Shown here piece by piece: positions 25,107 through 33,940 of a DNA stretch of 64,000 nucleotides. Source of the DNA: QHXM01 sp032160165 (GTDB lineage Bacteria; Acidobacteriota; Blastocatellia; Pyrinomonadales; Pyrinomonadaceae). The notes beneath the pieces are model-generated. The model was given only the letters and a program-made list of their open reading frames with translations. It was not told the DNA's origin and searched no databases. Position 1 is the first letter of the stretch. Each line of letters begins with the position of its first letter. The translations under genes were made by a program, and so were the position numbers. Location: positions 62,001 through 126,000 of the forward strand of contig JAVHWA010000035.1 of assembly GCA_032160165.1 (NCBI GenBank), given 5' to 3'.

Positions 25107-26564
25107 ATGCCGAATAGCGTTCCCATCACGGTTGCACACGGCGACGGCATCGGCCCCGAAATCATGGAGGCGACCCTCCAGGTTCTGAAGGAAGCCGGGG
25201 CCCGAATTGAAATTGAGACGATCGAAATTGGCGAGAAGATATATCTCGCCGGCAATAGCGCGGGGATCGAGCCGAGCGCGTGGGATTCACTGCGCCGCAC
25301 CAGGGTTTTTCTAAAGGCCCCAATAACCACTCCACAGGGCGGGGGCTTTAAGAGCCTCAACGTCACCGTGCGTAAGACGCTGGGACTGTATGCAAACGTG
25401 CGTCCCTGCGTCTCGTATCATCCGTTCATAAAGACCAAGCACCCAAACATGGATGTGGTCGTTGTTCGGGAGAACGAAGAGGACCTCTACGCCGGCATCG
25501 AACATCGACAGACAGATCAGGTGGTTCAGTGTTTGAAGTTGATTTCGCGCCCCGGCTCGGAGAAGATCGTGCGCTACGCCTTCGAATATGCTCGGCGGCA
25601 CAATCGAAAAAAGGTCACATGCTTCACCAAAGACAACATCATGAAGCTGACCGACGGGCTCTTCCACAAAGTGTTCGATGAAATCGCCGCTGAATATCCC
25701 GATCTCGAGAACGAACACTGGATCGTAGACATAGGCGCCGCCAAGCTGGCGGATACTCCTGAAGCGTTTGACGTGATCGTAATGCCGAATCTTTACGGCG
25801 ATGTCCTGTCAGACGTCGCGGCGCAAATCGCAGGTTCGGTCGGCCTCGCGGGGTCCGCCAATATCGGCGAAAACGTCGCCATGTTCGAGGCCATTCATGG
25901 ATCTGCGCCGCGTCGGGCGGGTCAGAATCTGGCGAATCCGTCGGGCTTGCTTCTGGGAGCGGTCCTGATGCTCGTTCACATCGGCCAGACTGATGTTGCC
26001 GAGCGGGTGCACAACGCGTGGCTTCGAACTATCGAAACCGGTGTTCACACATATGATATTTTCGCGGACGGAGTGAGCACGCAGAAGGTGGGGACGAAAG
26101 AGTTCGCCGAAGCGGTGGTAAAGAATTTAGGACAGAAGCCGGAAACCCTGAAGCCGGTAACGTACAAAGACGGCGGGAGCGATACTCAGTCAAGTACAGG
26201 ACCCGCGCGTGAGCGAACGAGGCAAAAGAAAGAGTTGGTCGGGGTAGACGTATTTCTGGACTGGGTAAAAGGAACACCCAATGAGCTGGGCGACTCGCTC
26301 TCCAAAACCGCGGGCAATCGACTCAAGCTGGCGATGATCAGCAACCGCGGCGTAAAGGTTTGGCCTGGGGGGCATACCGAAACTTTCTGCTCAGACCACT
26401 GGCGCTGCAGATTCATTCCAGAGCCGGAAGGAAGCGCGATTAGCCACGAGGAAATAGTCGGATTGCTCCAGCGCATCGCGGCAGCGGGTTTCGACTTTAT
26501 CAAGACAGAGAACCTGTGCAACTTCGACGGTGAGCGTGGCTACTCGTTGGACCAGGGGGCGTGA
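25107..26564 (+). CDS. icd: NADP-dependent isocitrate dehydrogenase, Thermus type
   Basis: A 485-residue enzyme of the citric acid cycle converting isocitrate to 2-oxoglutarate. The N-terminus has HGDGIGPEIMEATL. The substrate motif is NVTVRKTLGLYANVRP, and the dehydrogenase signature is NLYGDVLSDVAAQIAGSVGL, followed by GSANIGENVAMFEAIHGSAP. An extra C-terminal domain of about 140 residues after a Lys/Gly linker (VDVFLDWVKGTPNELGDSLS to GERGYSLDQ) is the mark of the Thermus-type enzyme (about 500 residues) rather than the short E. coli type. An AGGTG ribosome site precedes the ATG. Confidence 0.95.
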   Translation: MPNSVPITVAHGDGIGPEIMEATLQVLKEAGARIEIETIEIGEKIYLAGNSAGIEPSAWDSLRRTRVFLKAPITTPQGGGFKSLNVTVRKTLGLYANVRPCVSYHPFIKTKHPNMDVVVVRENEEDLYAGIEHRQTDQVVQCLKLISRPGSEKIVRYAFEYARRHNRKKVTCFTKDNIMKLTDGLFHKVFDEIAAEYPDLENEHWIVDIGAAKLADTPEAFDVIVMPNLYGDVLSDVAAQIAGSVGLAGSANIGENVAMFEAIHGSAPRRAGQNLANPSGLLLGAVLMLVHIGQTDVAERVHNAWLRTIETGVHTYDIFADGVSTQKVGTKEFAEAVVKNLGQKPETLKPVTYKDGGSDTQSSTGPARERTRQKKELVGVDVFLDWVKGTPNELGDSLSKTAGNRLKLAMISNRGVKVWPGGHTETFCSDHWRCRFIPEPEGSAISHEEIVGLLQRIAAAGFDFIKTENLCNFDGERGYSLDQGA

Positions 26565-26650
26565 GAGTCTCGCTGAAGAACAGAGAAGGAGCGAGGAGTT
26601 CAAGTCACTCGCTTCCGCTCCCAAGGATTTCGTAATAAGGAGGGAATAAA

Positions 26651-26821
26651 ATGAGCGACAACGAAAGTGCCAAAACAGCTTCGAACCCGACGCAGCCGGA
26701 AGCCGAGCCAAGTCCGTCTGAGAAGTTGGAAGGCGATCAGCCGACCGGCTCGTTAGTGCCTGGGGCCGAGAACCCAGACAGCGAAGAAATCAAAAACGAA
26801 GTCAATCCAAACACTGAGTAA
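26651..26821 (+). CDS. Small acidic disordered protein
   Basis: A 56-residue frame with an excellent ribosome site (AAGGAGGG, 6 bp before ATG). It runs MSDNESAKTASNPTQPEAEP to EEIKNEVNPNTE. It is rich in Glu, Ser, Pro and Asn, has no Cys, Trp, Tyr or Phe, and carries no membrane segment, so it is likely disordered. It lies 86 bp after icd and 11 bp before purE, so translation may be coupled to purE. No family is recognised. Confidence 0.72.
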   Translation: MSDNESAKTASNPTQPEAEPSPSEKLEGDQPTGSLVPGAENPDSEEIKNEVNPNTE

Positions 26822-26832
26822 ACCCCAACATC

Positions 26833-27357
26833 ATGGAAGACGAGAATACCAAGACCAACTCCGCCAGTTCGTCCGCTCGACCTCTGGTCGCGGTCGTGAT
26901 GGGAAGCACCTCCGACTGGGAGACGATGCGGCACGCGTCCGAGATCCTGACGCGCTTTGATGTACCTCACGAGTGCAAAGTCATGTCTGCACATCGCACT
27001 CCTGTTCAGTCGGCCGATTTCGCGTGCGCGGCAGAGGGACGAGGCCTGGAAGTTATCATCGCGGGCGCCGGGGGCGCCGCCCATCTGGCCGGCGTAATGG
27101 CCGCCCAAACCGTGCTGCCGGTGCTCGGCGTGCCGATGGAGAGTCCGGCGCTAAAAGGGATGGACTCGCTGCTTTCGATCGTACAAATGCCTGCGGGAGT
27201 GCCGGTGGGAACTCTCGCGATCGGAAAGGCCGGGGCGACTAATGCCGGATTGTTTGCGATAGCTATTCTCGCCAACAGTCGGGCCGAGCTGAGAGAGCGG
27301 CTTCATCAGTTTCGCTCAGAGCAGGAAAAGAAAGTGCTGGCGGCAACGCTTCCTTGA
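26833..27357 (+). CDS. purE: N5-carboxyaminoimidazole ribonucleotide mutase
   Basis: A 174-residue enzyme of purine synthesis that moves the carboxyl group of N5-CAIR to C4. Motifs are VMGSTSDWETMRHASEILTR, the catalytic MSAHRTPVQ, IAGAGGAAHLAGVMAAQTVL, and GVPMESPALKGMDSLLSIVQ followed by MPAGVPVGTLAIGKAGATNA. It has a short Ser/Thr-rich extension at the N-terminus (MEDENTKTNSASSSARP). A purK partner is not next to it in this window. It lies 11 bp after the small acidic protein gene. Confidence 0.97.
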   Translation: MEDENTKTNSASSSARPLVAVVMGSTSDWETMRHASEILTRFDVPHECKVMSAHRTPVQSADFACAAEGRGLEVIIAGAGGAAHLAGVMAAQTVLPVLGVPMESPALKGMDSLLSIVQMPAGVPVGTLAIGKAGATNAGLFAIAILANSRAELRERLHQFRSEQEKKVLAATLP

Positions 27358-27579
27358 CCTGATCAGGCTCTAAAAGGTCGCGATCGATGTTCCTCCTCAT
27401 AGGCTCGGCCGGGTTCCAATCCGGCCGGCTGCGCAATTTCTCTTGGAAAACTTCCCAAATTGACGCAGAATGTGCACGGTCGCGAAGCTCTGAACTGAAG
27501 TCCTGCCTCAAGTGTCAGTCCTGTGGCTATACGCCAAGGATGATTCACGATTTCCGCTCGAAAGAGGAAGCCAGTTGCC

Positions 27580-30500
27580 ATGATCGGCCAGACCGTCTCT
27601 CATTATCGGATTATCGAGAAACTCGGCGAGGGTGGGATGGGCGTGGTCTATTCTGCTGAGGACACGCATCTGGGCCGGCACGTTGCAATCAAATTCCTCT
27701 CTGCGGCCACTTCAGACAGACATCACTTCAAGGCTCGTTTCCTGCGAGAGGCTCGCGCCGCCTCGATGCTGAGTCACCCTCACATCGCGACGATTCACGA
27801 TTACGGTGAGACAGTTGAGGGCTATCCCTTCATCGTCATGGAGCAGGTAAAGGGCCGAGCCTTGAACCAGGTGCTTCATGAGGGTGAGCTGACCCTCGGT
27901 CGGGCAGTCGAGATTGTAGAGGACGTGGCATCGGCGCTGGGCGAAGCCCATCATCATGGCATTGTTCATCGCGACATCAAGCCTTCGAACGTTTTCCTCA
28001 ACGAGCGTGGACAGGTAAAGGTTTTGGACTTTGGCCTGGCCAAGCAGTTGAACGAAGCGCCCATCTCCACTTCTCCAGATGCTCGCACGCTGCTTGCAAC
28101 TCATACGCGCAGCGACATAGTGGTCGGTACTCCTCTTTACCTCTCCCCGGAACAGGCGAAGAGCGAGCCCGTGGATGGACGTTCTGATCTGTTCGCGGTG
28201 GGGACGCTGCTTTACGAGTGCATTACGGGACAGCCCGCTTTCTCCGGCGCCAGCGTTATCGAGATCGGCGCTCAGATCATCCACATCGAGCCTCCCGCTC
28301 CATCGACGATTAACCCGGACATACCGCCAGAGCTTGATCGTATTACGCTAAAGGCCATGGCGAAGAAACCGGACGATCGCTATCAGACTGCAAAGGAATT
28401 AATTGAAGACCTGCGCGCGGTCTACCCCGCAGTAAGCAACAATGCGCAACGGATCAAGCGGTTGGGAGACGATCCCCACCGAACAGGCGAGCCAAGCGGA
28501 ACCCCTCGCTCTACCCGATCGAGCGCGCTGGTAACGCTTACCGATGGCCTGCGACGTCCACGAGTGTCGCTCGCCTTCGTGCTGCTGGCCGTTCTGTTCA
28601 CCGGACTCGCTCTGTGGGCCGTGATTTACTGGCGGCGTCCTGGTCCACACATAGTTTCAAAAGATGCTCAAGGCTGGTACGACAAAGGGATGGACGCATT
28701 GCGAGGCGGTGAGTACTACCAGGCGAGCAGGGCGCTCAACAAAGCAATCGAAATCGATGACAAGTATCCGATGGCGCACGCGCGCTATGCGGAGGCCTTA
28801 ATGGAGATGGGGTACGCCGAGCAAGCCAAGGACGAGTTGCTTCAAGTTTCTTCGTTGGTTCCGGATCGAACAGTGCTTGCGCAGACTGATGCACTCTATC
28901 TGGACGCTATCAACGCCCTGGTCTCGAATGATTTTCCGCGCGCCATCAAAGCTTACGGTGAAATCGCAAAGCTCACGCCGAATGATGCGCAGGCATACGT
29001 AAATCTTGGCCGCGCCTACGAGAAGAACGAAGAGCTTCAGAAAGCGATTGAGAATTATGTTCAGGCCACGAACCGTGATCCGCAGGACGCCTTAGCTTAT
29101 CTTCGCGTAGGGGCTCTCTACGGACGACAGCAGAACAAACCGTCGGCACTGTCATCTTTGGAAAAAGCGGAAGCCATCTACGAGCCTTCGAGCAACGTCG
29201 AGGGCCGGGCAAGTGTTCATTTCGAGCGGGGACAAGTGTTGATCAACTCCGGCGATCTGGAAGCGGCTGGAGCTGAGTTACAGCAGGCCCTCAATCTGTC
29301 GAGCGCCAGCGGAAACGACGCTCAACGAATCAGTGTCCTGCTGCAACTGAGTCGCCTCGCTTATACCCAGAGCGCAACCGGCAAGGCGGAAGAGTACGCG
29401 AACGAAGCCATCAACTTCGCCCAACAACGCGGGCTCAACGACCTGCTGACACTGGGACTTAAGAACCTCGGCTACACTTTTTTTGTAGACGGCGACTACG
29501 CGGCGGCCGAGAAGACCTATCTTCAGGGGCTGGACTTTGCCGCCAGGAACAAATCTCGATTACGCGAAGCTGAAATTCAGCAAAATCTGGGCCAACTCTA
29601 CATCCAGCTATTGAGAACCGACGAAGGACTGGCTCTGGCGCAACAGGCGCTTGCGTTTTTCGAACAGGGCGGCTATCGCTCGAATGTTCACGCTTGCCTG
29701 ACAATCCTCGGACGCGGACATCGACGGAAGGGCGAATTCGAGGTTGCGCTTGACATGTTTCATAAGACGCTCGAACTTGCACGGCAATCAGGCTATCAGC
29801 CGCAAATAGCCTTCTCGCTTGGAGAGATTGGCACTGTTCTGGCCGAGCAGGAGCGATACCCAGAGGCTCTGGAGCAATACAATCAGAGCTATGAGATCCA
29901 TAAATCTCTGAACGATCGGCGCCGAATGTCGTATAACTTAATGAACCGCGGCAACGTCCTTTGGCGGCTGGGTCGTTACGATGAAGCGCGGGCTTCGCTT
30001 AGTCAGGCAGAAGATCTGGCGAAGCAGCCCGACACCAACGTCAAAGCGGTGCTTGCCGAGATTCCTCTATGCTATGCGCTCCTCGCGCTTAGTGAACGTC
30101 GGTTCAAGGACGCGCTGATCAAGGGCCGTGAAGCGCTCGACCTCGCCGGAACTCAATACGCAAGCGTTGCAGTTCAGGCCAAGTACACCCTGGGGCTTGC
30201 GCAGGCGCAATCCGGCGCGTCTCGCGAAGGAAAGCAGGCATGTCAGGAAGCGGTGGAAATGGCGACCCGTGCCGGCGATGCCACCCTGCTTTCGAGAGCC
30301 TTGCTGGCGCTCGCTGAAGCATCCCTGGAGAACAATGATGCTGACGGCGCTCTAACTAACGCACTCAAAGCGCAGGAGAGATTTAGCCGGGCCGGACAAC
30401 TGGATTCAGCGTGGCAAGCTCTCGTCATCGCATCTCGCGCAAGCGCGCTTAAGAAGGACCGAGGCGGTTCGGGGGAACAACTCGCGCAAGCGAAGGAAGC

Positions 30501-30618
30501 GTTCTCAAGTTTCCGACAGCGGTGGGGTGCCGAGGGTTTCGACAGCTACCTCAGCCGGCCGGATATACAGTTTTCGCACAAGCAACTCGGCGAAGCCGTC
30601 CCAGACGCCGAGAAGTAA
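27580..30618 (+). CDS. Serine/threonine protein kinase 2 with TPR outer domain
   Basis: A 1012-residue kinase. Kinase motifs are intact: KLGEGGMGVVYSAE, VAIKFL Lys, VHRDIKPSNVFL, VLDFGLAKQ and GTPLYLSPEQAK. One membrane helix lies at about 327-352 (LAFVLLAVLFTGLALWAVIY). Beyond it are about 620 residues of tetratricopeptide repeats, for example ARYAEALMEMGYAEQAKDEL, AYVNLGRAYEKNEELQKAIE and AEKTYLQGLDFAARNK. The TPR array is extracytoplasmic by topology and probably binds protein or peptide ligands. A GAGGA ribosome site precedes the ATG. A 55-residue peptide gene follows by 30 bp. Confidence 0.95.
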   Translation: MIGQTVSHYRIIEKLGEGGMGVVYSAEDTHLGRHVAIKFLSAATSDRHHFKARFLREARAASMLSHPHIATIHDYGETVEGYPFIVMEQVKGRALNQVLHEGELTLGRAVEIVEDVASALGEAHHHGIVHRDIKPSNVFLNERGQVKVLDFGLAKQLNEAPISTSPDARTLLATHTRSDIVVGTPLYLSPEQAKSEPVDGRSDLFAVGTLLYECITGQPAFSGASVIEIGAQIIHIEPPAPSTINPDIPPELDRITLKAMAKKPDDRYQTAKELIEDLRAVYPAVSNNAQRIKRLGDDPHRTGEPSGTPRSTRSSALVTLTDGLRRPRVSLAFVLLAVLFTGLALWAVIYWRRPGPHIVSKDAQGWYDKGMDALRGGEYYQASRALNKAIEIDDKYPMAHARYAEALMEMGYAEQAKDELLQVSSLVPDRTVLAQTDALYLDAINALVSNDFPRAIKAYGEIAKLTPNDAQAYVNLGRAYEKNEELQKAIENYVQATNRDPQDALAYLRVGALYGRQQNKPSALSSLEKAEAIYEPSSNVEGRASVHFERGQVLINSGDLEAAGAELQQALNLSSASGNDAQRISVLLQLSRLAYTQSATGKAEEYANEAINFAQQRGLNDLLTLGLKNLGYTFFVDGDYAAAEKTYLQGLDFAARNKSRLREAEIQQNLGQLYIQLLRTDEGLALAQQALAFFEQGGYRSNVHACLTILGRGHRRKGEFEVALDMFHKTLELARQSGYQPQIAFSLGEIGTVLAEQERYPEALEQYNQSYEIHKSLNDRRRMSYNLMNRGNVLWRLGRYDEARASLSQAEDLAKQPDTNVKAVLAEIPLCYALLALSERRFKDALIKGREALDLAGTQYASVAVQAKYTLGLAQAQSGASREGKQACQEAVEMATRAGDATLLSRALLALAEASLENNDADGALTNALKAQERFSRAGQLDSAWQALVIASRASALKKDRGGSGEQLAQAKEAFSSFRQRWGAEGFDSYLSRPDIQFSHKQLGEAVPDAEK

Positions 30619-30648
30619 AGACAGACAACCACAAAAGGAGATACTGAT

Positions 30649-30816
30649 ATGGCAAACGGAAATGCGGGCGACCCTGAAGTACCAGGAGTCCCCAATCAAC
30701 CAAATTCCGCCAACGCCGGCGACCCCGAAGTGCCCGGCCAGGACAACGACACGATGGCATTCGCCGAACAGGAAGCTGTCGCGGGAGATCCGGAGATTCC
30801 CGGTAGCGCAGAGTAA
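30649..30816 (+). CDS. Small peptide with three AGDPE(V/I)PG repeats
   Basis: A 55-residue frame with a good ribosome site (AAAAGGAG, 9 bp before ATG). It contains AGDPEVPG, AGDPEVPG and AGDPEIPG at residues about 6-13, 23-30 and 45-52, with Asn/Gln/Ala-rich spacers (VPNQPNSAN, QDNDTMAFAEQEAV). It has no signal peptide or cysteine. It follows kinase 2 by 30 bp and is closed by the hairpin at 30842-30864, so the two genes likely share a transcript. No family is recognised. Confidence 0.72.
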   Translation: MANGNAGDPEVPGVPNQPNSANAGDPEVPGQDNDTMAFAEQEAVAGDPEIPGSAE

Positions 30817-30841
30817 ATCGACAAATAGGTCGACAAAAACT

Positions 30842-30864
30842 GAGGCGCCACTCGGTGGCGCCTC
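30842..30864 (+). terminator. Hairpin terminator after kinase 2 and its small peptide gene
   Basis: GAGGCGCCAC at 30842-30851 pairs perfectly with GTGGCGCCTC at 30855-30864 over a TCG loop. A T-rich tail is weak (CCTTGCCCCTTGGTTGTT), so it may need help from Rho. It lies 25 bp past the peptide stop codon. Confidence 0.75.
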
Positions 30865-31055
30865 CCTTGCCCCTTGGTTGTTATTTCCGGCTCACGCACG
30901 GTGTAAAGTGCGAAAGCATCGAAAGCGTTTGGTCGGGTAGCATGGCGCGAATGATCCCTCATGGTCGTTCGCGCTGTGCTTAGTCTTTCACGAAGTCAAT
31001 TTCAGCATGCAGACCCGCGCGACTCTGGGGACCGCGGCGGTCTCATGGGCCCGCG

Positions 31056-31430
31056 CTAGATAACTGCGTTGGTATTTATCACTCGAAAGATAGCCTTCCT
31101 CAAGCCGTCCAATTCAGGCTTCATCACACTTGCCTGAGCGCCACATTCGACAGCCGAACGGAGCCGCTCCGGCGTATCTCCTGAATAGAAGATAATCGGC
31201 GTCCGCGGGTCAAACGCTCGGATCTGCCTGCAAAGCTCCGCGCCGGTTCCGTCAGGAAATATCGAGTCAAATACGAAGAGATCGAAAGAGCCGTTCTGAG
31301 CCAACGTCAATCCGAGAGCCAGGCTGGCTGCGGTCTCGACCTCGTAGTTGAATTGGGCCAACCAGAATTTGATCATGAAGCGAGTATCTTCGTGATCGTC
31401 GACGAACAGAATGCGGGGAATGTTCTGCAT
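31056..31430 (-). CDS. Single-domain response regulator
   Basis: A 124-residue CheY-like receiver. The acidic pocket is FVDDHEDT (Asp11/12), the phosphorylated Asp is Asp55 in FVFDSIFPDG, the Ser/Thr switch lies in IIFYSGDT, and the conserved Lys is in SVMKPELD. There is no output domain. It is divergently placed from the Crp/Fnr-family gene at 31742, so shared control is possible. The partner histidine kinase is not in the window. Confidence 0.93.
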   Translation of the reverse strand: MQNIPRILFVDDHEDTRFMIKFWLAQFNYEVETAASLALGLTLAQNGSFDLFVFDSIFPDGTGAELCRQIRAFDPRTPIIFYSGDTPERLRSAVECGAQASVMKPELDGLRKAIFRVINTNAVI

Positions 31431-31491
31431 CGCGAACCTCTCTTGTTGTAATGAGGAGGGGGAACCCGTTATTTGGGGTTACGGCCTGACC

Positions 31492-31527
31492 GCCATGAGC
31501 GGCTGCGATCAAGCACCAGCTCATGGC
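31492..31527. promoter_or_regulatory. Inverted repeat between response regulator and Crp/Fnr gene
   Basis: GCCATGAGC at 31492-31500 and GCTCATGGC at 31519-31527 are perfect reverse complements 18 bases apart. The site is in the 311 bp divergent intergenic region. It could be an operator or a hairpin in the 5' leader. There is no direct evidence for binding. Confidence 0.35.
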
Positions 31528-31741
31528 GATCCGACTTCCCCCTTGATTCCCTTGTCTTGCGATGTATTAGCAAGGGGCGTAGACTGTTGTCTGTACGGTA
31601 GCTGACAGAGCAATATTTTATTTGTTGGCCTACTGGTTCTTTTGAGAATTCAACAATCGCCATCGGGACTTGCCTAACGACCACCTCCTTTTGCCGCCTG
31701 CTGTGTTTTCCACACGCGATCGCAAAAAGGAGGAGGACTTG

Positions 31742-32464
31742 ATGGAAGTCTCCACAAATCCACAGAGCCAAAACTCACTTCTCGCGGCCCTTTCCAATTC
31801 AGCATATCGAAGTTTGCTACCCAGTCTGACGGAAGTCTCTCTGCCTCATGGTGAGATCTTGTATGATCCGGGCGGACCCATCGACCACGTTTATTTTCCC
31901 CTCAATTCGCTGGTGTCTCTGGTCACCATTATGCAAACCGGTGCATCCGTCGAAGTCGGTTTGGTGGGCAGCGATGGCATGGTCGGTATAGCCGCGCTGA
32001 TGGGTGAGCCGATATCTCTTGACCAGGTAATAGTGCAAATCGCGGACGGCGCCATGAAGGCGAAATTGTCCGTAATAAAGGATCTCTTCCTGCGTGGTGG
32101 GGAATTCCAGGACCTTCTGCTGCGCTACACTCGCGCACATCTTAGACAGGTGGCACAGACCGCGGCATGCAACGCGACACATTCAGTTGAAGAGCGTCTG
32201 GCGCGGTGGCTGCTTATGTGCAGAGAGCGTGTCCATTCTGAGCAGTTGGCGTTGACGCAGGAGTTTATCGCCGACATGCTGGGGACGAGACGCGCCACGG
32301 TAAGCGCGGCCGCGAGCGCGTTACAAACTGAAGGGTTGATTCAGTACCATCGCGGTCACATTCGAATTGTCGATCAGAAGAGTCTTGAAGAGTTTGCCTG
32401 CGAATGCTATGAGGTAGTGAGGACGGAATTCGAGCGACTGCTCGGCCCTAATGCCCGCTCATAG
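31742..32464 (+). CDS. Crp/Fnr-family transcription regulator
   Basis: A 240-residue regulator. The ATG at 31742 has a strong AGGAGGA site; the open frame upstream has none. An N-terminal cyclic-nucleotide-type barrel holds LPHGEILYDPGGPIDHVYFP, VEVGLVGSDGMVGIAALMG and related strands. The winged helix at the C-terminus contains LTQEFIADMLGTRRATVSAA. The usual cAMP-binding Arg-Ser pair is not visible and there is no Fnr cysteine cluster, so the signal is unknown. It is divergent from a receiver protein. Confidence 0.92.
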   Translation: MEVSTNPQSQNSLLAALSNSAYRSLLPSLTEVSLPHGEILYDPGGPIDHVYFPLNSLVSLVTIMQTGASVEVGLVGSDGMVGIAALMGEPISLDQVIVQIADGAMKAKLSVIKDLFLRGGEFQDLLLRYTRAHLRQVAQTAACNATHSVEERLARWLLMCRERVHSEQLALTQEFIADMLGTRRATVSAAASALQTEGLIQYHRGHIRIVDQKSLEEFACECYEVVRTEFERLLGPNARS

Positions 32465-32543
32465 TGCGATAACGACCCAAGTCTCGCCTTGCTGCGTAGC
32501 GATCACCACCGACATCCGGTTCTTACAAGCAACCAGCGGCTTT

Positions 32544-32819
32544 TTAAACCCGCCTGCGTGTCAGCAGCCCGATGATCGCTACGAAGATGGTGGCGCCGAT
32601 GATCGACCACACAATAGGAAACCTGGTGTCGCCGATCTGGATGGTAAACAGCTCCGGCCAGCGAAGCCAACGCTGCAGCACCATTCCAAGTATCGCGCCG
32701 ATAAACCCGAGCGCGATCGAGACCAGACATCCGCCGCGAGAAAAGCCGCTAATCGCCTGTCCAAGCGCTCCGCATAATCCCGCAACCAAAAGTAGAATCA
32801 ATAAATCAATCCAGGTCAT
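32544..32819 (-). CDS. GlsB/YeaQ/YmgE-like small membrane protein
   Basis: A 91-residue protein. The start is placed at the ATG at 32819 (MTWIDLLILLLVAGLCGALG), preceded by TGGGGGT; the longer open frame upstream is made from the repeat at 32835-32949. Three hydrophobic segments follow the family plan, with SGFSRGGCLVSIALGFIGAI between and LQRWLRWPELFTIQIGDTRF before the third. The Gly-Gly-Cys turn is shared with the family member at 797-1078. Confidence 0.85.
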   Translation of the reverse strand: MTWIDLLILLLVAGLCGALGQAISGFSRGGCLVSIALGFIGAILGMVLQRWLRWPELFTIQIGDTRFPIVWSIIGATIFVAIIGLLTRRRV

Positions 32820-32834
32820 CGCAATACCCCCAGC

Positions 32835-32949
32835 GAGTTTTGAGTTGTGAGTTATGAGTTTTGAGTACCGTTGATGACGAGCGCTAATCACAATAAAAAG
32901 TCGCCTTACAAGTCGCAACTCAAAACTTAAAACTCAGAACTCAAAACTC
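32835..32949. repeat. Family B short-word inverted repeat (GAGTTTTGA type)
   Basis: Left arm 32835-32866 is built from GAGTT words (GAGTTTTGAGTTGTGAGTTA). Right arm 32916-32949 is the reverse of similar words (CAACTCAAAACTTAAAACTC, then AGAACTCAAAACTC). The right arm ends 3 bp from the stop codon of the DUF1326 gene at 32953. The arms are related by word, not by exact register. Confidence 0.75.
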
Positions 32950-32952
32950 TGA

Positions 32953-33846
32953 TTACTTCTGGCACGACTGTTCGCCGCTTCCATTTGCCATGCGGTTCGC
33001 GTCTGCGCCGCAATTCCAGCGAACCGGGGCGCCGAAATCCATTGCATCCGTGTACTCGTAATCACCCTGATTGCTGTTTGTATCCTTCGTGTTGATTACG
33101 TCGCGCCCGATCTTTACCTTGTAGCTGCTGGTCTTCGCCTTGATCGCTTCACGGATTCGCCAGGTCGTATTGTTGCGCACGACGATAGGCGATTCTTTAT
33201 CGAGCCCCATCACATAGTCGGCGGAAAATTCGCCGATTCCCTCAACCTTCAAGTGGTTCTTCCTATTGTCGTATGATTGTTCGACCGCTGCGTAGCGCAC
33301 GCTCTCGCCGATCTCTTTCGCTTTTGCTTCCGCCTCGTCAGGCGACGCGCGTTCGATGACACGCGCCATGATCAGGCGAAGTACTTCGCGCTGGCGCTCG
33401 TTTGCGCGCGCATCCATGAACATGTAACGGCCGCTGCGCAGATCAGCCGAGCCGAAATGCAAATCATCCAGCGCGACGTCTCCGTAGTTTCCCTTGCGAA
33501 TGTGATAGGAGTAGAACGGATAGCAATAAGTATGCGGCGACGGACCCTGGCCGAAGTTACACGAGCAGGGAACTGAGCAGGTGCAGGCTTCTGTAAGCGC
33601 GCCCTCGATCTTCCACGATTTCGCGACGGTGTTTGAGGCGGGCTCGGCTTCGCCCGAAGGCTGAACTGCGGTCGCTAACTGGTTGCTAACCGCATTCGAC
33701 CGCGCACTCCGCTGCCTTGCGATCAGATAGGCTGCTGCTCCCAGCAGGCATACGGCCAGGAGTATTGCGAGCAACACCATTCCCAAGCGTCTTCCCGAGG
33801 TGGCCTCAGATTGTGCGTCGTCCGCGTAAACTTCATTGGAACTCAT
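32953..33846 (-). CDS. DUF1326 domain protein with membrane anchor
   Basis: A 297-residue protein. One membrane helix near residues 22-44 (LGMVLLAILLAVCLLGAAAY) is followed by a polar linker. The DUF1326 domain starts at about 78 with the cysteine cluster EACTCSVPCSCNFGQGPSPH, then YSYHIRKGNYGDVALDDLHF and GRYMFMDARANERQREVLRL. DUF1326 proteins are of unknown function; the Cys cluster suggests metal binding or a disulfide site. Translation ends next to the repeat at 32835-32949. No good ribosome site is seen. Confidence 0.88.
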   Translation of the reverse strand: MSSNEVYADDAQSEATSGRRLGMVLLAILLAVCLLGAAAYLIARQRSARSNAVSNQLATAVQPSGEAEPASNTVAKSWKIEGALTEACTCSVPCSCNFGQGPSPHTYCYPFYSYHIRKGNYGDVALDDLHFGSADLRSGRYMFMDARANERQREVLRLIMARVIERASPDEAEAKAKEIGESVRYAAVEQSYDNRKNHLKVEGIGEFSADYVMGLDKESPIVVRNNTTWRIREAIKAKTSSYKVKIGRDVINTKDTNSNQGDYEYTDAMDFGAPVRWNCGADANRMANGSGEQSCQK

Positions 33847-33940
33847 TTGGCAAATAGTGTCTCGCGGAATGCCTTTGCGGGCAAGTGCCGGCGCAATGCT
33901 TAGTGAGTTGAATCAATGATCAAATTGATTCCGACCTTCG

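Noticed and set aside
24761..25117. 118-residue frame in the gap before icd
   Set aside because: It has unlikely composition, no start signal, and runs through the nested hairpin at 24881-24933.
30649..30816. RiPP precursor interpretation of the AGDPEVPG peptide
   Set aside because: No modifying enzyme, leader cut site or exporter is nearby; the repeats alone are not enough.
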